A stretch of DNA of 64,000 nucleotides from Allobosea sp. UNC402CLCol (GTDB taxonomy: Bacteria > Pseudomonadota > Alphaproteobacteria > Rhizobiales > Beijerinckiaceae). Positions 48,323 through 59,356 of this stretch are shown here, in pieces. Made by a program: the position numbers and the translations under genes. The first letter of the stretch is position 1; the number at the start of each line of letters is the position of its first letter. The notes under the pieces are model-generated. The model saw only the letters and a list, made by a program, of their open reading frames with translations, was not told the DNA's origin and did not search any database. The stretch is taken from assembly GCF_000745475.1 (NCBI RefSeq), contig NZ_JQJJ01000008.1:1039879-1103878 (forward strand), written 5' to 3'.

Positions 48323-49108
48323 GTGTCCGACACAGTCAAGGTGGCGCTTGCCGACGGCTTGCTGCGGCTGACGCTCAATCGTCCCGACAAGCTGAATTCC
48401 TTCAACGACGAGATGCATTTGGCGCTGCGCGCCGGTTTCCAGCGCGCCCATGACGACAACGACGTCCGGGCGGTGCTGCTGACGGGCTCCGGCCGGGGCT
48501 TCTGCGCCGGCCAGGACCTGGGCGACCGCGACCCGCGCAAAGAGACGAGGCCCGATCTCGGCCGAACCATCGAGACCTTCTACAATCCGCTCGTGCGGCT
48601 GATCCGCAGCCTCGACAAGCCGGTCATCTGTGCCGTCAACGGCGTGGCTGCCGGTGCAGGCGCCAATATCGCGATCGCTTGCGACATCGTCCTTGCCGCC
48701 CGCTCGGCGAAGTTCATCCAGGCTTTTTCCAAGATCGGCCTCGTTCCCGATTCAGGCGGGACCTGGACCCTCGCTCGCCTGATCGGCGAAGCGCGCGCCA
48801 AGGCGCTGACCTTGCTGGCCGAACAGCTGACGGCCGAGACCGCCGCAAGCTGGGGCTTGATCTGGCGCGTCGTCGATGACGCCGAGCTGATGAACGAAGC
48901 CGAGGCGCTGGGCAAGAAGCTCGCCACCGGCCCAACCTTCGGGCTCGGGCTGATCAAGCAGGCGCTCCAGGCTTCGGCCGGGAACACGCTCGACCAGCAG
49001 CTCGATCTCGAGCGCGATCTGCAGCGCCGCGCCGGGCAAAGCGCTGACTATGCCGAGGGCGTTCTGGCCTTCCTCGACAAACGCCAGCCCGCGTTCTCCG
49101 GGCGATGA
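48323..49108 (+). CDS. paaG: PaaG, 1,2-epoxyphenylacetyl-CoA isomerase
   Basis: The 261-residue crotonase-family enzyme has LTLNRPDKLNSFNDEMHLAL, the oxyanion-hole region GSGRGFCAGQDLGDRD, VAAGAGANIAIACDIVLAA and FSKIGLVPDSGGTWTLARL. The GQDLGDRD motif is typical of PaaG, which isomerises ring-epoxide to oxepin-CoA. GTG 48323 is chosen because GGAGGG precedes it by 7 nt and gives the standard length; an ATG at 48266 would add a tail from inside the promoter. Confidence 0.93.
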   Translation: MSDTVKVALADGLLRLTLNRPDKLNSFNDEMHLALRAGFQRAHDDNDVRAVLLTGSGRGFCAGQDLGDRDPRKETRPDLGRTIETFYNPLVRLIRSLDKPVICAVNGVAAGAGANIAIACDIVLAARSAKFIQAFSKIGLVPDSGGTWTLARLIGEARAKALTLLAEQLTAETAASWGLIWRVVDDAELMNEAEALGKKLATGPTFGLGLIKQALQASAGNTLDQQLDLERDLQRRAGQSADYAEGVLAFLDKRQPAFSGR

Positions 49109-49551
49109 GTCTCGATTTTTCCGATTCCGACGCGCTCGCCCGCGCTGTCGCGCAGGTGATGTGGGACAGGGATCTCGCCTCCCGCAGCCTCGGCATGAGC
49201 CTCGACGAAGCCCGCCCAGGCGCAGCGACCTTGTCCCTGACCGTCACCGCCGCCATGACCAATGGTCACAAGACCTGCCATGGCGGCTATATTTTCATCC
49301 TGGCGGATTCGGCCTTCGCCTTCGCCTGCAACAGCTACAACCAGAACACCGTCGCGCAGCACTGCTCGGTGACGTTCCTGCGCCCGGCCTTCGAGGGTGA
49401 TCGACTGACCGCCGCCGCCCGCGAGGTCTCGCGCATCGGCCGCGGCGGCATCTACGATATCAAGGTGACCAACCAGAACGGCGAGCATGTCGCGGAATTC
49501 CGCGGCCACTCCCGCACCATCAAAGGCACGCCCATCGCCCAAACAGGCTGA
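49105..49551 (+). CDS. paaI: PaaI, phenylacetyl-CoA-pathway thioesterase
   Basis: The 148-residue hotdog-fold protein has NGHKTCHGGYIFILADSAFA with the GG turn and the Asp of the PaaI active site, and HCSVTFLRPAFEGDRLTAAA. It removes CoA from dead-end intermediates of the phenylacetate pathway. It overlaps paaG by 4 nt (ATGA). Confidence 0.94.
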   Translation: MSLDFSDSDALARAVAQVMWDRDLASRSLGMSLDEARPGAATLSLTVTAAMTNGHKTCHGGYIFILADSAFAFACNSYNQNTVAQHCSVTFLRPAFEGDRLTAAAREVSRIGRGGIYDIKVTNQNGEHVAEFRGHSRTIKGTPIAQTG

Positions 49552-49583
49552 ACGAGGCGGCCGCCAAGAAGCGGAGGAAGCAT

Positions 49584-50894
49584 ATGGAAGACCTTTCGCC
49601 CCGGCCGGGCGATCTTGACCCCATCGAAACGGCCTCCCGCGACGAGATTTCGGCGCTCCAGCTCAAGCGGCTGAAGACGACGCTGGAGCATGCCTATCGC
49701 AATTCGCCGCATTACCGGGCCCGTTTCGACAAGGTCGGGGTTCATCCTGGCGACCTCAAGACGCTGTCCGATCTCGCGAAATTCCCCTTCACGGTGAAGA
49801 AAGACCTGCGCGACACCTATCCGTTCGGGATGTTCGCGGTGCCGCGCGAGAAAATCGCCCGCATTCACGCCTCCTCCGGCACGACCGGCAAACCGACCGT
49901 CGTCGGCTACACCCAGAACGATATCGCCATGTGGGCGACCTGCGTCGCCCGCTCGATCCGGGCGGCGGGTGGCCGGGCCGGCGATATCTGCCATGTCGCC
50001 TATGGTTACGGCCTGTTCACTGGCGGCCTTGGCGCGCATTACGGTGCCGAGAAACTCGGTTGCACGGTGATCCCGATCTCCGGCGGCATGACCGAACGCC
50101 AGGTCGGCCTGATCCAGGATTTCAAGCCGCGCATCATCATGGTGACGCCATCCTACATGCTGTCGATCCTCGACGAGTTCCGTCGCCAGGGTCTCGATCC
50201 CCGCAAATCCTCGCTTGCCGTGGGCATCTTCGGCGCCGAACCTTGGACCAATGCGATGCGCGAGGAGATCCAACAGGATTTCGACATGCACGCCGTCGAC
50301 ATCTACGGCCTGTCGGAGGTGATCGGCCCGGGCGTCGCCAGCGAATGCGTCGAGACCAAGGACGGGCTGCATGTCTGGGAGGACCATTTCTATCCGGAGA
50401 TCATCGATCCCGAGACCGGCGAGGTCCTTCCCGATGGCGAGCTAGGCGAGCTGGTCTTTACCTCCCTGACCAAGGAGGCGCTGCCGATCATCCGCTATCG
50501 CACGCGTGACCTGACGCGGCTCTTGCCCGGCACGGCGCGGGCGATGCGCCGGATCGATAAGGTTACCGGCCGGACGGACGACATGATAATCCTGCGGGGC
50601 GTCAACATCTTCCCGACGCAGATCGAGGAGCAATTGCTGAAATGCAGCGGCCTTGCTCCGCATTTCCAGATCGAGCTGGTGCGTGCCGGCCGGATGGACG
50701 ACATGATCGTGCGTGTCGAAGCCATGCCCCACGCCGCCGATGCCGGCGCGCGCGCCGCCTCGGCGAGGGAGCTTGCGCACCACGTCAAAAGCGTGGTGGG
50801 AGTGAGCACCAAAGTGATGGTCGGCGACCCCGATTCGGTCGAGCGCTCGGCCGGCAAGGCCCGGCGCGTCGTCGACAACAGGCCGAAAGGATAG
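49584..50894 (+). CDS. paaK: PaaK, phenylacetate-CoA ligase
   Basis: The 436-residue adenylate-forming ligase has IHASSGTTGKPTVVGYTQND (ATP-binding P-loop-like motif), YGYGLFTGGLGAHYG, YGLSEVIGPGVASEC and the C-terminal domain entry RTDDMIILRGVNIFPTQIEE. It activates phenylacetate with ATP and CoA, the entry step of the pathway. GGAGGA precedes the ATG. Confidence 0.97.
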   Translation: MEDLSPRPGDLDPIETASRDEISALQLKRLKTTLEHAYRNSPHYRARFDKVGVHPGDLKTLSDLAKFPFTVKKDLRDTYPFGMFAVPREKIARIHASSGTTGKPTVVGYTQNDIAMWATCVARSIRAAGGRAGDICHVAYGYGLFTGGLGAHYGAEKLGCTVIPISGGMTERQVGLIQDFKPRIIMVTPSYMLSILDEFRRQGLDPRKSSLAVGIFGAEPWTNAMREEIQQDFDMHAVDIYGLSEVIGPGVASECVETKDGLHVWEDHFYPEIIDPETGEVLPDGELGELVFTSLTKEALPIIRYRTRDLTRLLPGTARAMRRIDKVTGRTDDMIILRGVNIFPTQIEEQLLKCSGLAPHFQIELVRAGRMDDMIVRVEAMPHAADAGARAASARELAHHVKSVVGVSTKVMVGDPDSVERSAGKARRVVDNRPKG

Positions 50895-50900
50895 CAGGCG

Positions 50901-51497
50901 ATGGCCCGGACCAGGGCTGCGGATTTCGACGAGAAGCGGCGCAGCATCCTCGACAGCGCCGCCGCCGTCTTTGCCAAGCTCGGCATGGAGCGCGCCTCGA
51001 TGGCGCAGATCGCGAAGGAGAACAATGTCTCCAAGGCGCTGCTCTACCATTACTACCCGAGCAAGGACCTGCTGATCTTCGATATCGGCCGCACCCATCT
51101 CGTCGAGCTGGAAGCGGCGATCAGCCAGGCCGACCGGCCCGATCTTGCGCCACGGGCGCGTTTTCGCCACCTGATCGGCGGAGTGCTGGAGAACTACCGC
51201 ACGGCCTCCAACTTCCATCAGGTGCTGCTCAACGGCACCGGCTCCCTGACCGAGGCCCAGCGGCTGGAGCTGCGCGAAATGGAGCGCCGCATCGTCAAGG
51301 CGTTCTCGGATGTGCTGGTCGACATCAACCCGGCCCTTGCGGACAGCCGCGCCGGCGTGACGCCGGTCACCATGTCGCTCTTCGGGATCCTGAACTGGGT
51401 CTACACATGGTTCCGGCCCAGCGGCGCGCTGAGTCGCGAAGGCTATGCCGACATGGTCACTGCGCTGTTCCTTGACGGCGCGGCGACGCTGAAATAG
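50901..51497 (+). CDS. paaR: PaaR-type TetR regulator of the phenylacetate operon
   Basis: The 198-residue TetR protein has the helix-turn-helix SMAQIAKENNVSKALLYHYY followed by PSKDLL. It is the fourth gene after paaG-paaI-paaK, 6 bp behind paaK. Two ACCGACCG dyads that fit a PaaR site flank the cluster, so it is the likely phenylacetyl-CoA-responsive repressor. Symbol by context and family, not by a unique motif. Confidence 0.85.
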   Translation: MARTRAADFDEKRRSILDSAAAVFAKLGMERASMAQIAKENNVSKALLYHYYPSKDLLIFDIGRTHLVELEAAISQADRPDLAPRARFRHLIGGVLENYRTASNFHQVLLNGTGSLTEAQRLELREMERRIVKAFSDVLVDINPALADSRAGVTPVTMSLFGILNWVYTWFRPSGALSREGYADMVTALFLDGAATLK

Positions 51498-51514
51498 GCC
51501 CGACCGGGCGGCAC

Positions 51515-53578
51515 TTACGCCGCCGGCCAGTTCTTCGCTACCATGGTCAGCACGTCATATTGCGCGACGAGCTGGGCATCTTGGTTGCTGACCGCACAGT
51601 CCCAACGCACCTCGCCATAGCTCTCGGTCTCGCGCGGGCTAATCTGCTTGCAGGTCAGCGTCACTTGCAATGCGTCGCCCGGATTGACCGGGGTCAGGAA
51701 GCGCAGCGCATCGACACCATAATTGGCGAGCACCGGGCCTGGCGCCGGATCGACGAAAAGGCCCGCCGCAAACGATACAATCAAATAGCCATGCGCAACA
51801 CGACCGTCGAAGAACGGGTTCGCCTTTGCCGCCTCCTCGTCCATATGGGCATAGAAGGTATCACCGGTGAAATGCGCGAAATGCTCGATATCCTCCAGCG
51901 TCACGACGCGTGACGCCGTGACGAGTTGATCGCCGATCTCCAGCTCGGCCAGCGACTTGCGGAAGGGATGGATGCCGTCACGGCGCGTCTTCGCGCCCGG
52001 CATCCAGCGGCCTGTGACCTCCGACAGGAGCCAGGGCGCGCCCTGGACGGCGGTGCGCTGCATATAGTGCTTGACCGAGCGCATGCCGCCGAGCTCCTCG
52101 CCGCCGCCGGCCCGGCCCGGCCCGCCATGGACCAAGACCGGCAAGGGCGAGCCATGGCCGGTGGAGGATTTGGCGCTGACGCGATTGCCGAGCATGACGC
52201 GGCCATGCCAAGGGCCGAGCGCCTGCACGGCCTCGCGGGCAAAGGCGGCGTCATTGGTGAAGACCGAGGCGACGAGGCTGCCCTTGCCGCGGCGTGCGAG
52301 CTCTGCCGCTTCCTCCAAGGTTTCGTAGGGGATGATCGTGCTGACCGGCCCGAAGGCCTCGACATCATGCACGGCCTTGGCGCCGCCGGGCTTGTCGCAA
52401 TAGAGCAGAACGGGGCTCAGGAAGGCGCCGGCCTCGGCATCACCGGACGTGAGATCGGCGCGAGCGGGATCGCCGGCGACGATCTCGGCCTCCCCTTGCA
52501 GATCGGCGATGCGGGCGCGAACTTCGTCGCGCTGGGCGAGGCTGGCGAGCGGCCCCATCCACGTCGCCTCCTCTCCGGGATTGCCGATCGCGGTCTTGGC
52601 CAGGCGCTCACCGAGCGCCTTGATCAGCGGCTCGACTGTGGCGCGCGGCGCGATCACGCGGCGGATCGCCGTGCATTTCTGCCCGGCCTTCACCGTCATC
52701 TCGCGGGCCACCTCTTTGACGAAGAGATCGAACTCCTCGGTTCCCGCCACCGCGTCCGGTCCGAGGATGGCGGCGTTCAGCGAATCCGCCTCCATGGTGA
52801 AGCGCACGGAGTTCTCGACGATCGCCTTATGGGTCCTGAGCCTGCGGCCGGTGGCAGCCGAACCGGTGAAGGTGACGACATCCTGGCAATCGACATGGTC
52901 GAGCAGGTCGCCGACCGAGCCGCTGATCAGTTGCAGCGCGCCGGCCGGCAGGATGCCGGTCGCGATGATCCTGCGCACCATCAATTCGGTCAGATAGGCG
53001 GTCTGGCTCGCCGGCTTGACGATGGCTGGCATGCCGGCAAGCAGCGTCGGCGCGAGCTTCTCCAGCATGCCCCAGCACGGGAAATTGAAGGCGTTGATAT
53101 GGATCGCGACGCCTTCCAGCGGTGTCAGGATGTGCTGGCCGGAGAACGTATTGTCGCGCGACAGGGGCTCGACCTCGCCGTCGACGAGGGCGCGCGTGTT
53201 CGGCAGTTCGCGACGGCCCTTCGAGGCATAGGACAGCAAGGTGCCGATGCCGCCCTCGATGTCGATCCAGCTATCGGTGCGCGTCGCGCCGGTGGCGGTG
53301 GAGAGAGCATAGAACTCCTCCTTCGCCTCCATCAGCGCCTGGCCGAGCGCCTTCAGCATCAGGGCGCGCTCGTGGAAGCTGAGCTTGCGCAGCGCCGGGC
53401 CGCCCTCTTCGCGGCCATGGTTCAGCGCGCGCTTCATGTCGAGCCCGCTGGCGTCGATCAGCGCGACCTCGGCGCCGGTCGCCGCATCGAGCAGCGGCAC
53501 GGCCTTGCCGGCGCCGCGGACCCAATCTCCGGCGATGTAGGATTCGAGCTGGCGGGCGGTGTTCACTGGCGCGTTCAT
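51515..53578 (-). CDS. paaZ: PaaZ, oxepin-CoA hydrolase / 3-oxo-5,6-dehydrosuberyl-CoA semialdehyde dehydrogenase
   Basis: The 687-residue bifunctional protein has an aldehyde dehydrogenase domain (about 1-520) with FTGSAATGRRLRTHKAIVEN, catalytic Glu in TMEADSLNAA and nucleophile Cys in KAGQKCTAIRRVI. A C-terminal MaoC-like hydratase follows, with HFTGDTFYAHMDEEAAKANP and VAHGYLIVSFAAGL, carrying the Asp and His. Both halves are intact. It opens the oxepin ring and oxidises the aldehyde. Convergent with paaR, 17 bp apart. Confidence 0.96.
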   Translation of the reverse strand: MNAPVNTARQLESYIAGDWVRGAGKAVPLLDAATGAEVALIDASGLDMKRALNHGREEGGPALRKLSFHERALMLKALGQALMEAKEEFYALSTATGATRTDSWIDIEGGIGTLLSYASKGRRELPNTRALVDGEVEPLSRDNTFSGQHILTPLEGVAIHINAFNFPCWGMLEKLAPTLLAGMPAIVKPASQTAYLTELMVRRIIATGILPAGALQLISGSVGDLLDHVDCQDVVTFTGSAATGRRLRTHKAIVENSVRFTMEADSLNAAILGPDAVAGTEEFDLFVKEVAREMTVKAGQKCTAIRRVIAPRATVEPLIKALGERLAKTAIGNPGEEATWMGPLASLAQRDEVRARIADLQGEAEIVAGDPARADLTSGDAEAGAFLSPVLLYCDKPGGAKAVHDVEAFGPVSTIIPYETLEEAAELARRGKGSLVASVFTNDAAFAREAVQALGPWHGRVMLGNRVSAKSSTGHGSPLPVLVHGGPGRAGGGEELGGMRSVKHYMQRTAVQGAPWLLSEVTGRWMPGAKTRRDGIHPFRKSLAELEIGDQLVTASRVVTLEDIEHFAHFTGDTFYAHMDEEAAKANPFFDGRVAHGYLIVSFAAGLFVDPAPGPVLANYGVDALRFLTPVNPGDALQVTLTCKQISPRETESYGEVRWDCAVSNQDAQLVAQYDVLTMVAKNWPAA

Positions 53579-53641
53579 CCCTTGAGATCCCTTGTCGATC
53601 GCAGTGTGCGGCTTGTCGCCGTCGTCGGTTAGGTGTGCGGG

Positions 53642-54395
53642 TCAGGCCATGCCGATGGCGTGCAGGAGCTCGCCCACCTGCCGCTCCCAGGCGGCAGCGA
53701 GCTCGGCATTGCCGGTACGGCGCAGGCCGAACTTCCTCTGCGTTTCGAAATGCGCCGAGCTGCCGCGGCCGAAGCTCGCCGCGACGCGCGGGCGCCAATA
53801 AGCGAGCGCGTCGGCAACCAGCGGCCGATTGCCGGCGTCCTCCAAAAGCTTCCGCAAGCCTTCCTCGCCAAGTTCCTTATGCCGGCGCTCACGCGGCAGG
53901 ATGGCGCGGAAGATCTCGCCGAGCGGCTGGTAGGAAAGCCCCGCGAATTCCTCGATCTGGATCACCACGGCGTGGCCCATCAGCACGTTCATCACGACCG
54001 CGTCGAGCCAGCCCTGCAGCGGATAATGCAGCACGGCGAGCCGCATGTCGGCGCCGTGGCGGGCGGCGCCGAGATCGCTGTCGCGCGCGACGCGCTCGGC
54101 CCAGGGATGGTGATTGGCATAGCGCGAGATGTCGGCGCCGAACTCACCCATCACGGCGAGCACACGCTCGGCATGGTCGAGCTTCTCCAGCACGATGCGG
54201 GATGCCGCGATACGCTCCTTGATGCCCGGCCCCTGATTGATGATATCCGCGAAGCCGGCGGCTCCGGCCAATTCGCTGTCGACGAAGGTCGCCATCAGCC
54301 GCAGCAACTCGCCGCGATAGCGCGGCGGGGCGTTCTCGGGCGTGGTCAGCTTGCCGCCCTGCGCCAGATAGGCTTCGAGCGGCATGGTGTCGGCG

Positions 54396-54406
<11 letters not shown>
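53642..54406 (-). CDS. Phenylacetate-oxygenase-family (PaaA/PaaC-like) paralogue
   Basis: The 254-residue protein is ferritin-like and belongs to the PaaA/PaaC family: LMATFVDSELAGAAGF (Glu45), VLEKLDHAERVLAVM, QIEEFAGLSYQPLGE and LPRERRHKELGEEG, with an ExxH (Glu173, His176). The first ExxH site of PaaA (Glu91-x2-His94) reads Lys75-x2-His78 here, so the diiron site may be damaged or altered. It lies between paaE and paaZ, overlapping paaE by 11 nt. True PaaA and PaaC are encoded separately at 57067 and 55991. Its role, whether subunit, chaperone or alternative oxygenase, is unknown. Confidence 0.8.
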
Positions 54407-55469
<1,063 letters not shown>

Positions 55470-55476
55470 CGGTCCC

Positions 55477-55980
55477 TCAGATGCTCTTGAAGTAGTCGAA
55501 CGGTTCCAGGCAGTCGGTGCAGCGGAAATGCGCCTTGCACGGCGTCGAGCCAAACTGGCTGACGCGGTCGGTCCGCGACGAGCCGCAGCGTGGGCAGCTG
55601 ACTTTGAGCGGCACCAGCGCGCCGGCGCAGGCGGAGGTGCCCTCGACCGGCGGAGCGATGCCGTAGTCGCGCAGCTTGGCGCGGCCCTCGGCGCTGATCC
55701 AGGCTGTGGTCCAGGCCGGCGACAATTGCCGCTTCAGGACGAACTTCTCGATGCCGCGCTCGCGCAGGCCGCGCTCGATCTCGAAATTGATCACTCCGGT
55801 CGCCGGGCAGCCGGAATAGGTCGGCGTCACCGTCACCTCCAGCAGATCGCCAGCCCAGGCCACGTCGCGGATGATGCCGAGATCGACCAGCGAGATCACC
55901 GGGATCTCGGGATCGGGGATCTCGCCGAGCCAGGACCAGATCTCGGCGACGGCCGGACGGGAAATGGTGGCGGCGTCCAT
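55477..55980 (-). CDS. paaD: PaaD, phenylacetyl-CoA epoxidase maturation protein
   Basis: The 167-residue protein has an N-terminal DUF59/MIP18-type domain (LGEIPDPEIPVISLVDLGII, VTPTYSGCPATGVINFEIER). A C-terminal zinc ribbon with CPRCGSS and HFRCTDCLEPFDYFKS carries four Cys. PaaD is needed for Fe-S assembly of the multicomponent oxygenase. 10 bp after paaC. Confidence 0.95.
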   Translation of the reverse strand: MDAATISRPAVAEIWSWLGEIPDPEIPVISLVDLGIIRDVAWAGDLLEVTVTPTYSGCPATGVINFEIERGLRERGIEKFVLKRQLSPAWTTAWISAEGRAKLRDYGIAPPVEGTSACAGALVPLKVSCPRCGSSRTDRVSQFGSTPCKAHFRCTDCLEPFDYFKSI

Positions 55981-55990
55981 CAGCGCCTCC

Positions 55991-56761
55991 TCACCAGCTG
56001 GCGCCGGGATAGGCGCGCTGCAGGAACTGCATCTCCGCCAGGATGAAGCCGAGATGCTCGGAATGGACGCCGCGCCGGCCGCCCTTCTGGGCGAAGCTCT
56101 TTTCCGGCGCCTTCAATGTCGCCTCGGCCAGGGTCCGGCCGACATGCTCCTGCCAGGCGGCCTTCAGCGAGCCCGGCTCCGGCGCGAGGCCTGATGCCGC
56201 CAGCTCCTCGTCGAGCGCGTCGGCAAGGAACATCTCGCCGGTATAGGGCCAGAGGAAATCCAGAGCGGCCTGCATGCGAGCATGGCTTTCGGCAGTGCCG
56301 TCGCCGAGGCGGACGACCAGATCGGCGCTGCGCTCGAGGTGATAGGCGACCTCCTTGGAGGCCTTCTCGGCGATCTCGGCGATGCGCCTGTCGACCGAGA
56401 CCATCAGCGCCTTCAGCAGCGGCAGATGCCAGGCGTCGAACAGATATTGCCGCATCAGCGTGCGGCCGAAATCGCCGTTGGGCTGCTCGACCAGCAGGAG
56501 ATTGCGATAGCCGGAGACGTCGCGCAGGAAGGCGAGATTGTCGGGCGTGCGGCCCTTGCCCTCGGCCTCGCAGGCGAGCCCGAGCCAGAGCTGGGTCTGG
56601 CCGATCAGGTCGAGTGCGGTATTGGCGAGCGCGATGTCCTCTTCCAGCGCCGGGGAATGGCCGCACCATTCCGAGTTGCGATGGCCGAGGATCAGGCAGT
56701 TGTCGCCCATGCGCAGCGCGAACTCGGCGACCGCCGAGGAAGAGGCCGAAGCGCTCATCAC
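55991..56761 (-). CDS. paaC: PaaC, phenylacetyl-CoA epoxidase structural subunit
   Basis: The 256-residue protein has ALRMGDNCLILGHRNSEWCG, HSPALEEDIALANTALDLIG and FDAWHLPLLKALMVSVDRRI, the PaaC family pattern. PaaC is a ferritin-like scaffold for PaaA without iron ligands. Overlaps paaB by 4 nt. Confidence 0.96.
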   Translation of the reverse strand: MMSASASSSAVAEFALRMGDNCLILGHRNSEWCGHSPALEEDIALANTALDLIGQTQLWLGLACEAEGKGRTPDNLAFLRDVSGYRNLLLVEQPNGDFGRTLMRQYLFDAWHLPLLKALMVSVDRRIAEIAEKASKEVAYHLERSADLVVRLGDGTAESHARMQAALDFLWPYTGEMFLADALDEELAASGLAPEPGSLKAAWQEHVGRTLAEATLKAPEKSFAQKGGRRGVHSEHLGFILAEMQFLQRAYPGASW

Positions 56762-57045
56762 ATGTGCCCCACTTCGTCCGGCACGTCGAAGAAGGTCGGG
56801 TGCCGGTAGACCTTGGCGTTGGCTGGGTCGAACAGCGGGCCCTTGTCGGAGGGCGCACTGGCGACGATGTCGGCCGAGCGCACCACCCAGATGCTGACGC
56901 CCTCATTGCGGCGCGTATAGACGTCGCGGGCATTGAGGATCGCCATCTCGGCATCCGGCGCGTGCAGGCTGCCGACATGCCGGTGGTTGAGGCCGTGCTG
57001 GCCGCGGATGAAAACCTCCCAGAGGGGCCATTCGCTCGACATCAT
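56758..57045 (-). CDS. paaB: PaaB, phenylacetyl-CoA epoxidase small subunit
   Basis: The 95-residue protein with EWPLWEVFIRGQHGLNHRHV, GSLHAPDAEMAILNARDVYT and the GVSIWVVRSADIVAS segment is PaaB. It bridges PaaA and PaaC subunits. 21 bp after paaA. Confidence 0.97.
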   Translation of the reverse strand: MMSSEWPLWEVFIRGQHGLNHRHVGSLHAPDAEMAILNARDVYTRRNEGVSIWVVRSADIVASAPSDKGPLFDPANAKVYRHPTFFDVPDEVGHM

Positions 57046-57066
57046 CAGCTCCCTTCCGTCGGAGTG

Positions 57067-58071
57067 TTACTCGGCGGCGATCCTGGCGGCCTGGCGCCGC
57101 GCCGCCTGCTTCTCCGCATGGGCAGTGAGCCCCTCGCGGAACCAGGCGCCGTCGTTCCAGGCCTTGCGCCGCGCCTCCAGCCGCTCGCGATTGCACGGCC
57201 CTTCCCCGGCGATGACCGCAAAGAACTCGGTCCAGTCCGGCTCGCCGAAATCATGGCCGCCCTTCGCCTCGTTCCATTTCAGCGCGGGATCGGGGACGGT
57301 GAGGCCGAGATACTTGGCCTGCGGCACGGTCTGGTCGACGAATTTCTGGCGCAGCTCGTCGTTGGAATCCTGCTTGATGTTCCAGGCCATCGACTGCGCC
57401 GAATGCACCGAGGCGTCGTCGGAGGGGCCGAACATCATCAGCGACGGCCACCACCAGCGGTCGAGCGCGTCCTGCGCCATCGCCTTCTGCTCCGGCGTGC
57501 CCTTGCTGAGCACCGTCATGATGTCGAAGCCCTGGCGCTGGTGGAAGCTTTCTTCCTTGCAGATGCGCACCATGGCGCGGGCGTAAGGGCCATAGGAGCA
57601 GCGCTGCAGCGGCACCTGGTTCATGATCGCGGCGCCGTCGACCAGCCAGCCGATCGCGCCGATATCGGCCCAGCTCAGCGTCGGATAGTTGAAGATCGAG
57701 GAGTACTTCGCCTTGCCGGAATGGAGCTGCTCGTACATCTGGTCACGACTGATGCCGAGCGTCTCGGCCGCGCAATAGAGATAGAGGCCGTGGCCGGCCT
57801 CGTCCTGGACCTTAGCGAGCAGGATCGCCTTGCGCCCCAGCGTCGGCGCGCGGGTGATCCAGTTGCCCTCCGGCAATTGGCCGACGATCTCGGAATGGGC
57901 GTGCTGGCTGATCTGGCGGATCAGCGTCTTGCGGTAATCCTCCGGCATCCACTCCTTCGGCTCGATCTTCTGGCCGGCGTCGATACGCTCCTGGAAGGCG
58001 CGCTCCTGCGGCTCCATCTCGTCGAGTCTGCAGACGCGCTTCGCCTCGGTCTTCACCATCTGGGCATACAT
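57067..58071 (-). CDS. paaA: PaaA, catalytic subunit of phenylacetyl-CoA 1,2-epoxidase
   Basis: The 334-residue diiron oxygenase has [17 protein letters not shown] (Glu61), [19 protein letters not shown] (ExxH, Glu91-His94), [20 protein letters not shown] and [17 protein letters not shown] (ExxH, Glu174-His177). All expected ligands are intact. It epoxidises the ring of phenylacetyl-CoA with O2 and PaaE. Start [13 protein letters not shown] is typical of the family. Confidence 0.97.
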   Translation of the reverse strand: MYAQMVKTEAKRVCRLDEMEPQERAFQERIDAGQKIEPKEWMPEDYRKTLIRQISQHAHSEIVGQLPEGNWITRAPTLGRKAILLAKVQDEAGHGLYLYCAAETLGISRDQMYEQLHSGKAKYSSIFNYPTLSWADIGAIGWLVDGAAIMNQVPLQRCSYGPYARAMVRICKEESFHQRQGFDIMTVLSKGTPEQKAMAQDALDRWWWPSLMMFGPSDDASVHSAQSMAWNIKQDSNDELRQKFVDQTVPQAKYLGLTVPDPALKWNEAKGGHDFGEPDWTEFFAVIAGEGPCNRERLEARRKAWNDGAWFREGLTAHAEKQAARRQAARIAAE

Positions 58072-58099
58072 CGGCTCGCCTCCTCTTCCGGTTCGCGCG

Positions 58100-59305
58100 T
58101 CAGACGCGCTCGAGGATCACTGCAATCCCCTGTCCGACCCCGACGCACATCGTGCACAGGGCGAAACGTCCGCCGGTGCGCTGGAGTTGCCACATCGCCG
58201 TCGTCGCCAGCCGGGCGCCGCTCGCTCCCAACGGATGGCCGAGCGCGATCGCGCCGCCGTTCGGGTTCACATGCGGAGCGTTGTCTGGCAGACCGAGTTC
58301 GCGCAGTACGGCGAGCCCCTGCGCTGCAAACGCCTCGTTGAGTTCGATCACGTCCATCTGCGCGAGCTCGAGTCCTGCACGTTGCAGCACCTTGCGCACC
58401 GCTGGTACCGGACCAATGCCCATGATGCGCGGGGCGACCCCGGCAGCAGCCATAGCGACGACGCGAGCGCGCGGCGTCAGGCCGTTCGCCTGCGCGGCCT
58501 GTTCGCTCGCCACGATCAGCGCGGCTGAGCCATCGTTGACACCAGAGGCATTGCCCGCGGTCACGCCAAGATCGGGGCCGTTGACGCCCTTCAGCTTCGC
58601 CAACTGCTCCAGCGTCGCATCAGGGCGCGGATGCTCGTCGCGATCCACGACAAGCGGATCGCCCCTCTTCTGCAGGACGGAGACCGGTGCCATCTCGTCG
58701 GCGAACCGGCCCGCCGCTTGGGCGGCGGCCCAGCGCTGCTGGCTACGTAGAGCGAAGGCATCCTGATCGGCGCGCGACACCGAGAAATCCGACGCGACAT
58801 TGTCGGCCGTCTCAGGCATGGAATCGATGCCGTAGGCCTTCTTCATCTTCGAATTGACGAAGCGCCAACCGATCGTCGTGTCGTACGCGGCAATGGCGCG
58901 CGAGAAGGCGGCATCCGCCTTCGGCATCACGAAAGGCGCGCGCGACATACTCTCGACGCCGCCGGCGATCATTAGATCGCAGTCGCCGGCGCGGATTGAG
59001 CGAGCGACCAGGCCGAGCGCATCGAGACCCGAGCCGCAAAGCCGGTTGACCGTGGTGCCGGGAACATCGACCGGCAGCCCGGACAGGAGCACGGCCATCC
59101 GCGCGACATTGCGATTATCCTCGCCGGCCTGATTGGCGCAGCCGAGAATGACATCGTCGACCTCGGCCCAATCGACGGACGGATTGCGCTGCATCAGCGC
59201 CGCAAGGGGAATCGCCGCAAGATCATCGGCACGGACGCTGGAAAGCGCTCCGCCATAACGGCCGACGGGCGTCCGAACCGCATCGCAGATGAAAGCGTCC
59301 GCCAC
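58100..59305 (-). CDS. paaJ: PaaJ, 3-oxoadipyl-CoA / beta-ketoacyl-CoA thiolase
   Basis: The 401-residue thiolase has [13 protein letters not shown] with catalytic Cys90, [39 protein letters not shown] (active His) and [18 protein letters not shown] (second Cys). GTG 59305, just after GGAGGAG, gives the standard length; the track-like longer frame to 59359 would begin inside the operator. It releases acetyl-CoA and succinyl-CoA. First gene of the paaJ-ABCDE-Z transcript. Confidence 0.94.
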   Translation of the reverse strand: MADAFICDAVRTPVGRYGGALSSVRADDLAAIPLAALMQRNPSVDWAEVDDVILGCANQAGEDNRNVARMAVLLSGLPVDVPGTTVNRLCGSGLDALGLVARSIRAGDCDLMIAGGVESMSRAPFVMPKADAAFSRAIAAYDTTIGWRFVNSKMKKAYGIDSMPETADNVASDFSVSRADQDAFALRSQQRWAAAQAAGRFADEMAPVSVLQKRGDPLVVDRDEHPRPDATLEQLAKLKGVNGPDLGVTAGNASGVNDGSAALIVASEQAAQANGLTPRARVVAMAAAGVAPRIMGIGPVPAVRKVLQRAGLELAQMDVIELNEAFAAQGLAVLRELGLPDNAPHVNPNGGAIALGHPLGASGARLATTAMWQLQRTGGRFALCTMCVGVGQGIAVILERV

Positions 59306-59342
59306 GGTGTCTCCTCCGAAATCCGCTGTCTTGTTTTTATCA

Positions 59343-59356
59343 ACCGACCGGTCGGT
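59343..59356. promoter_or_regulatory. PaaR box upstream of paaJ
   Basis: ACCGACCGGTCGGT is a perfect 14-bp palindrome flanked by TTATCA and CATTTAAT, 38 bp upstream of the GTG of paaJ. It shares its left arm with the site at 48250. Confidence 0.85.
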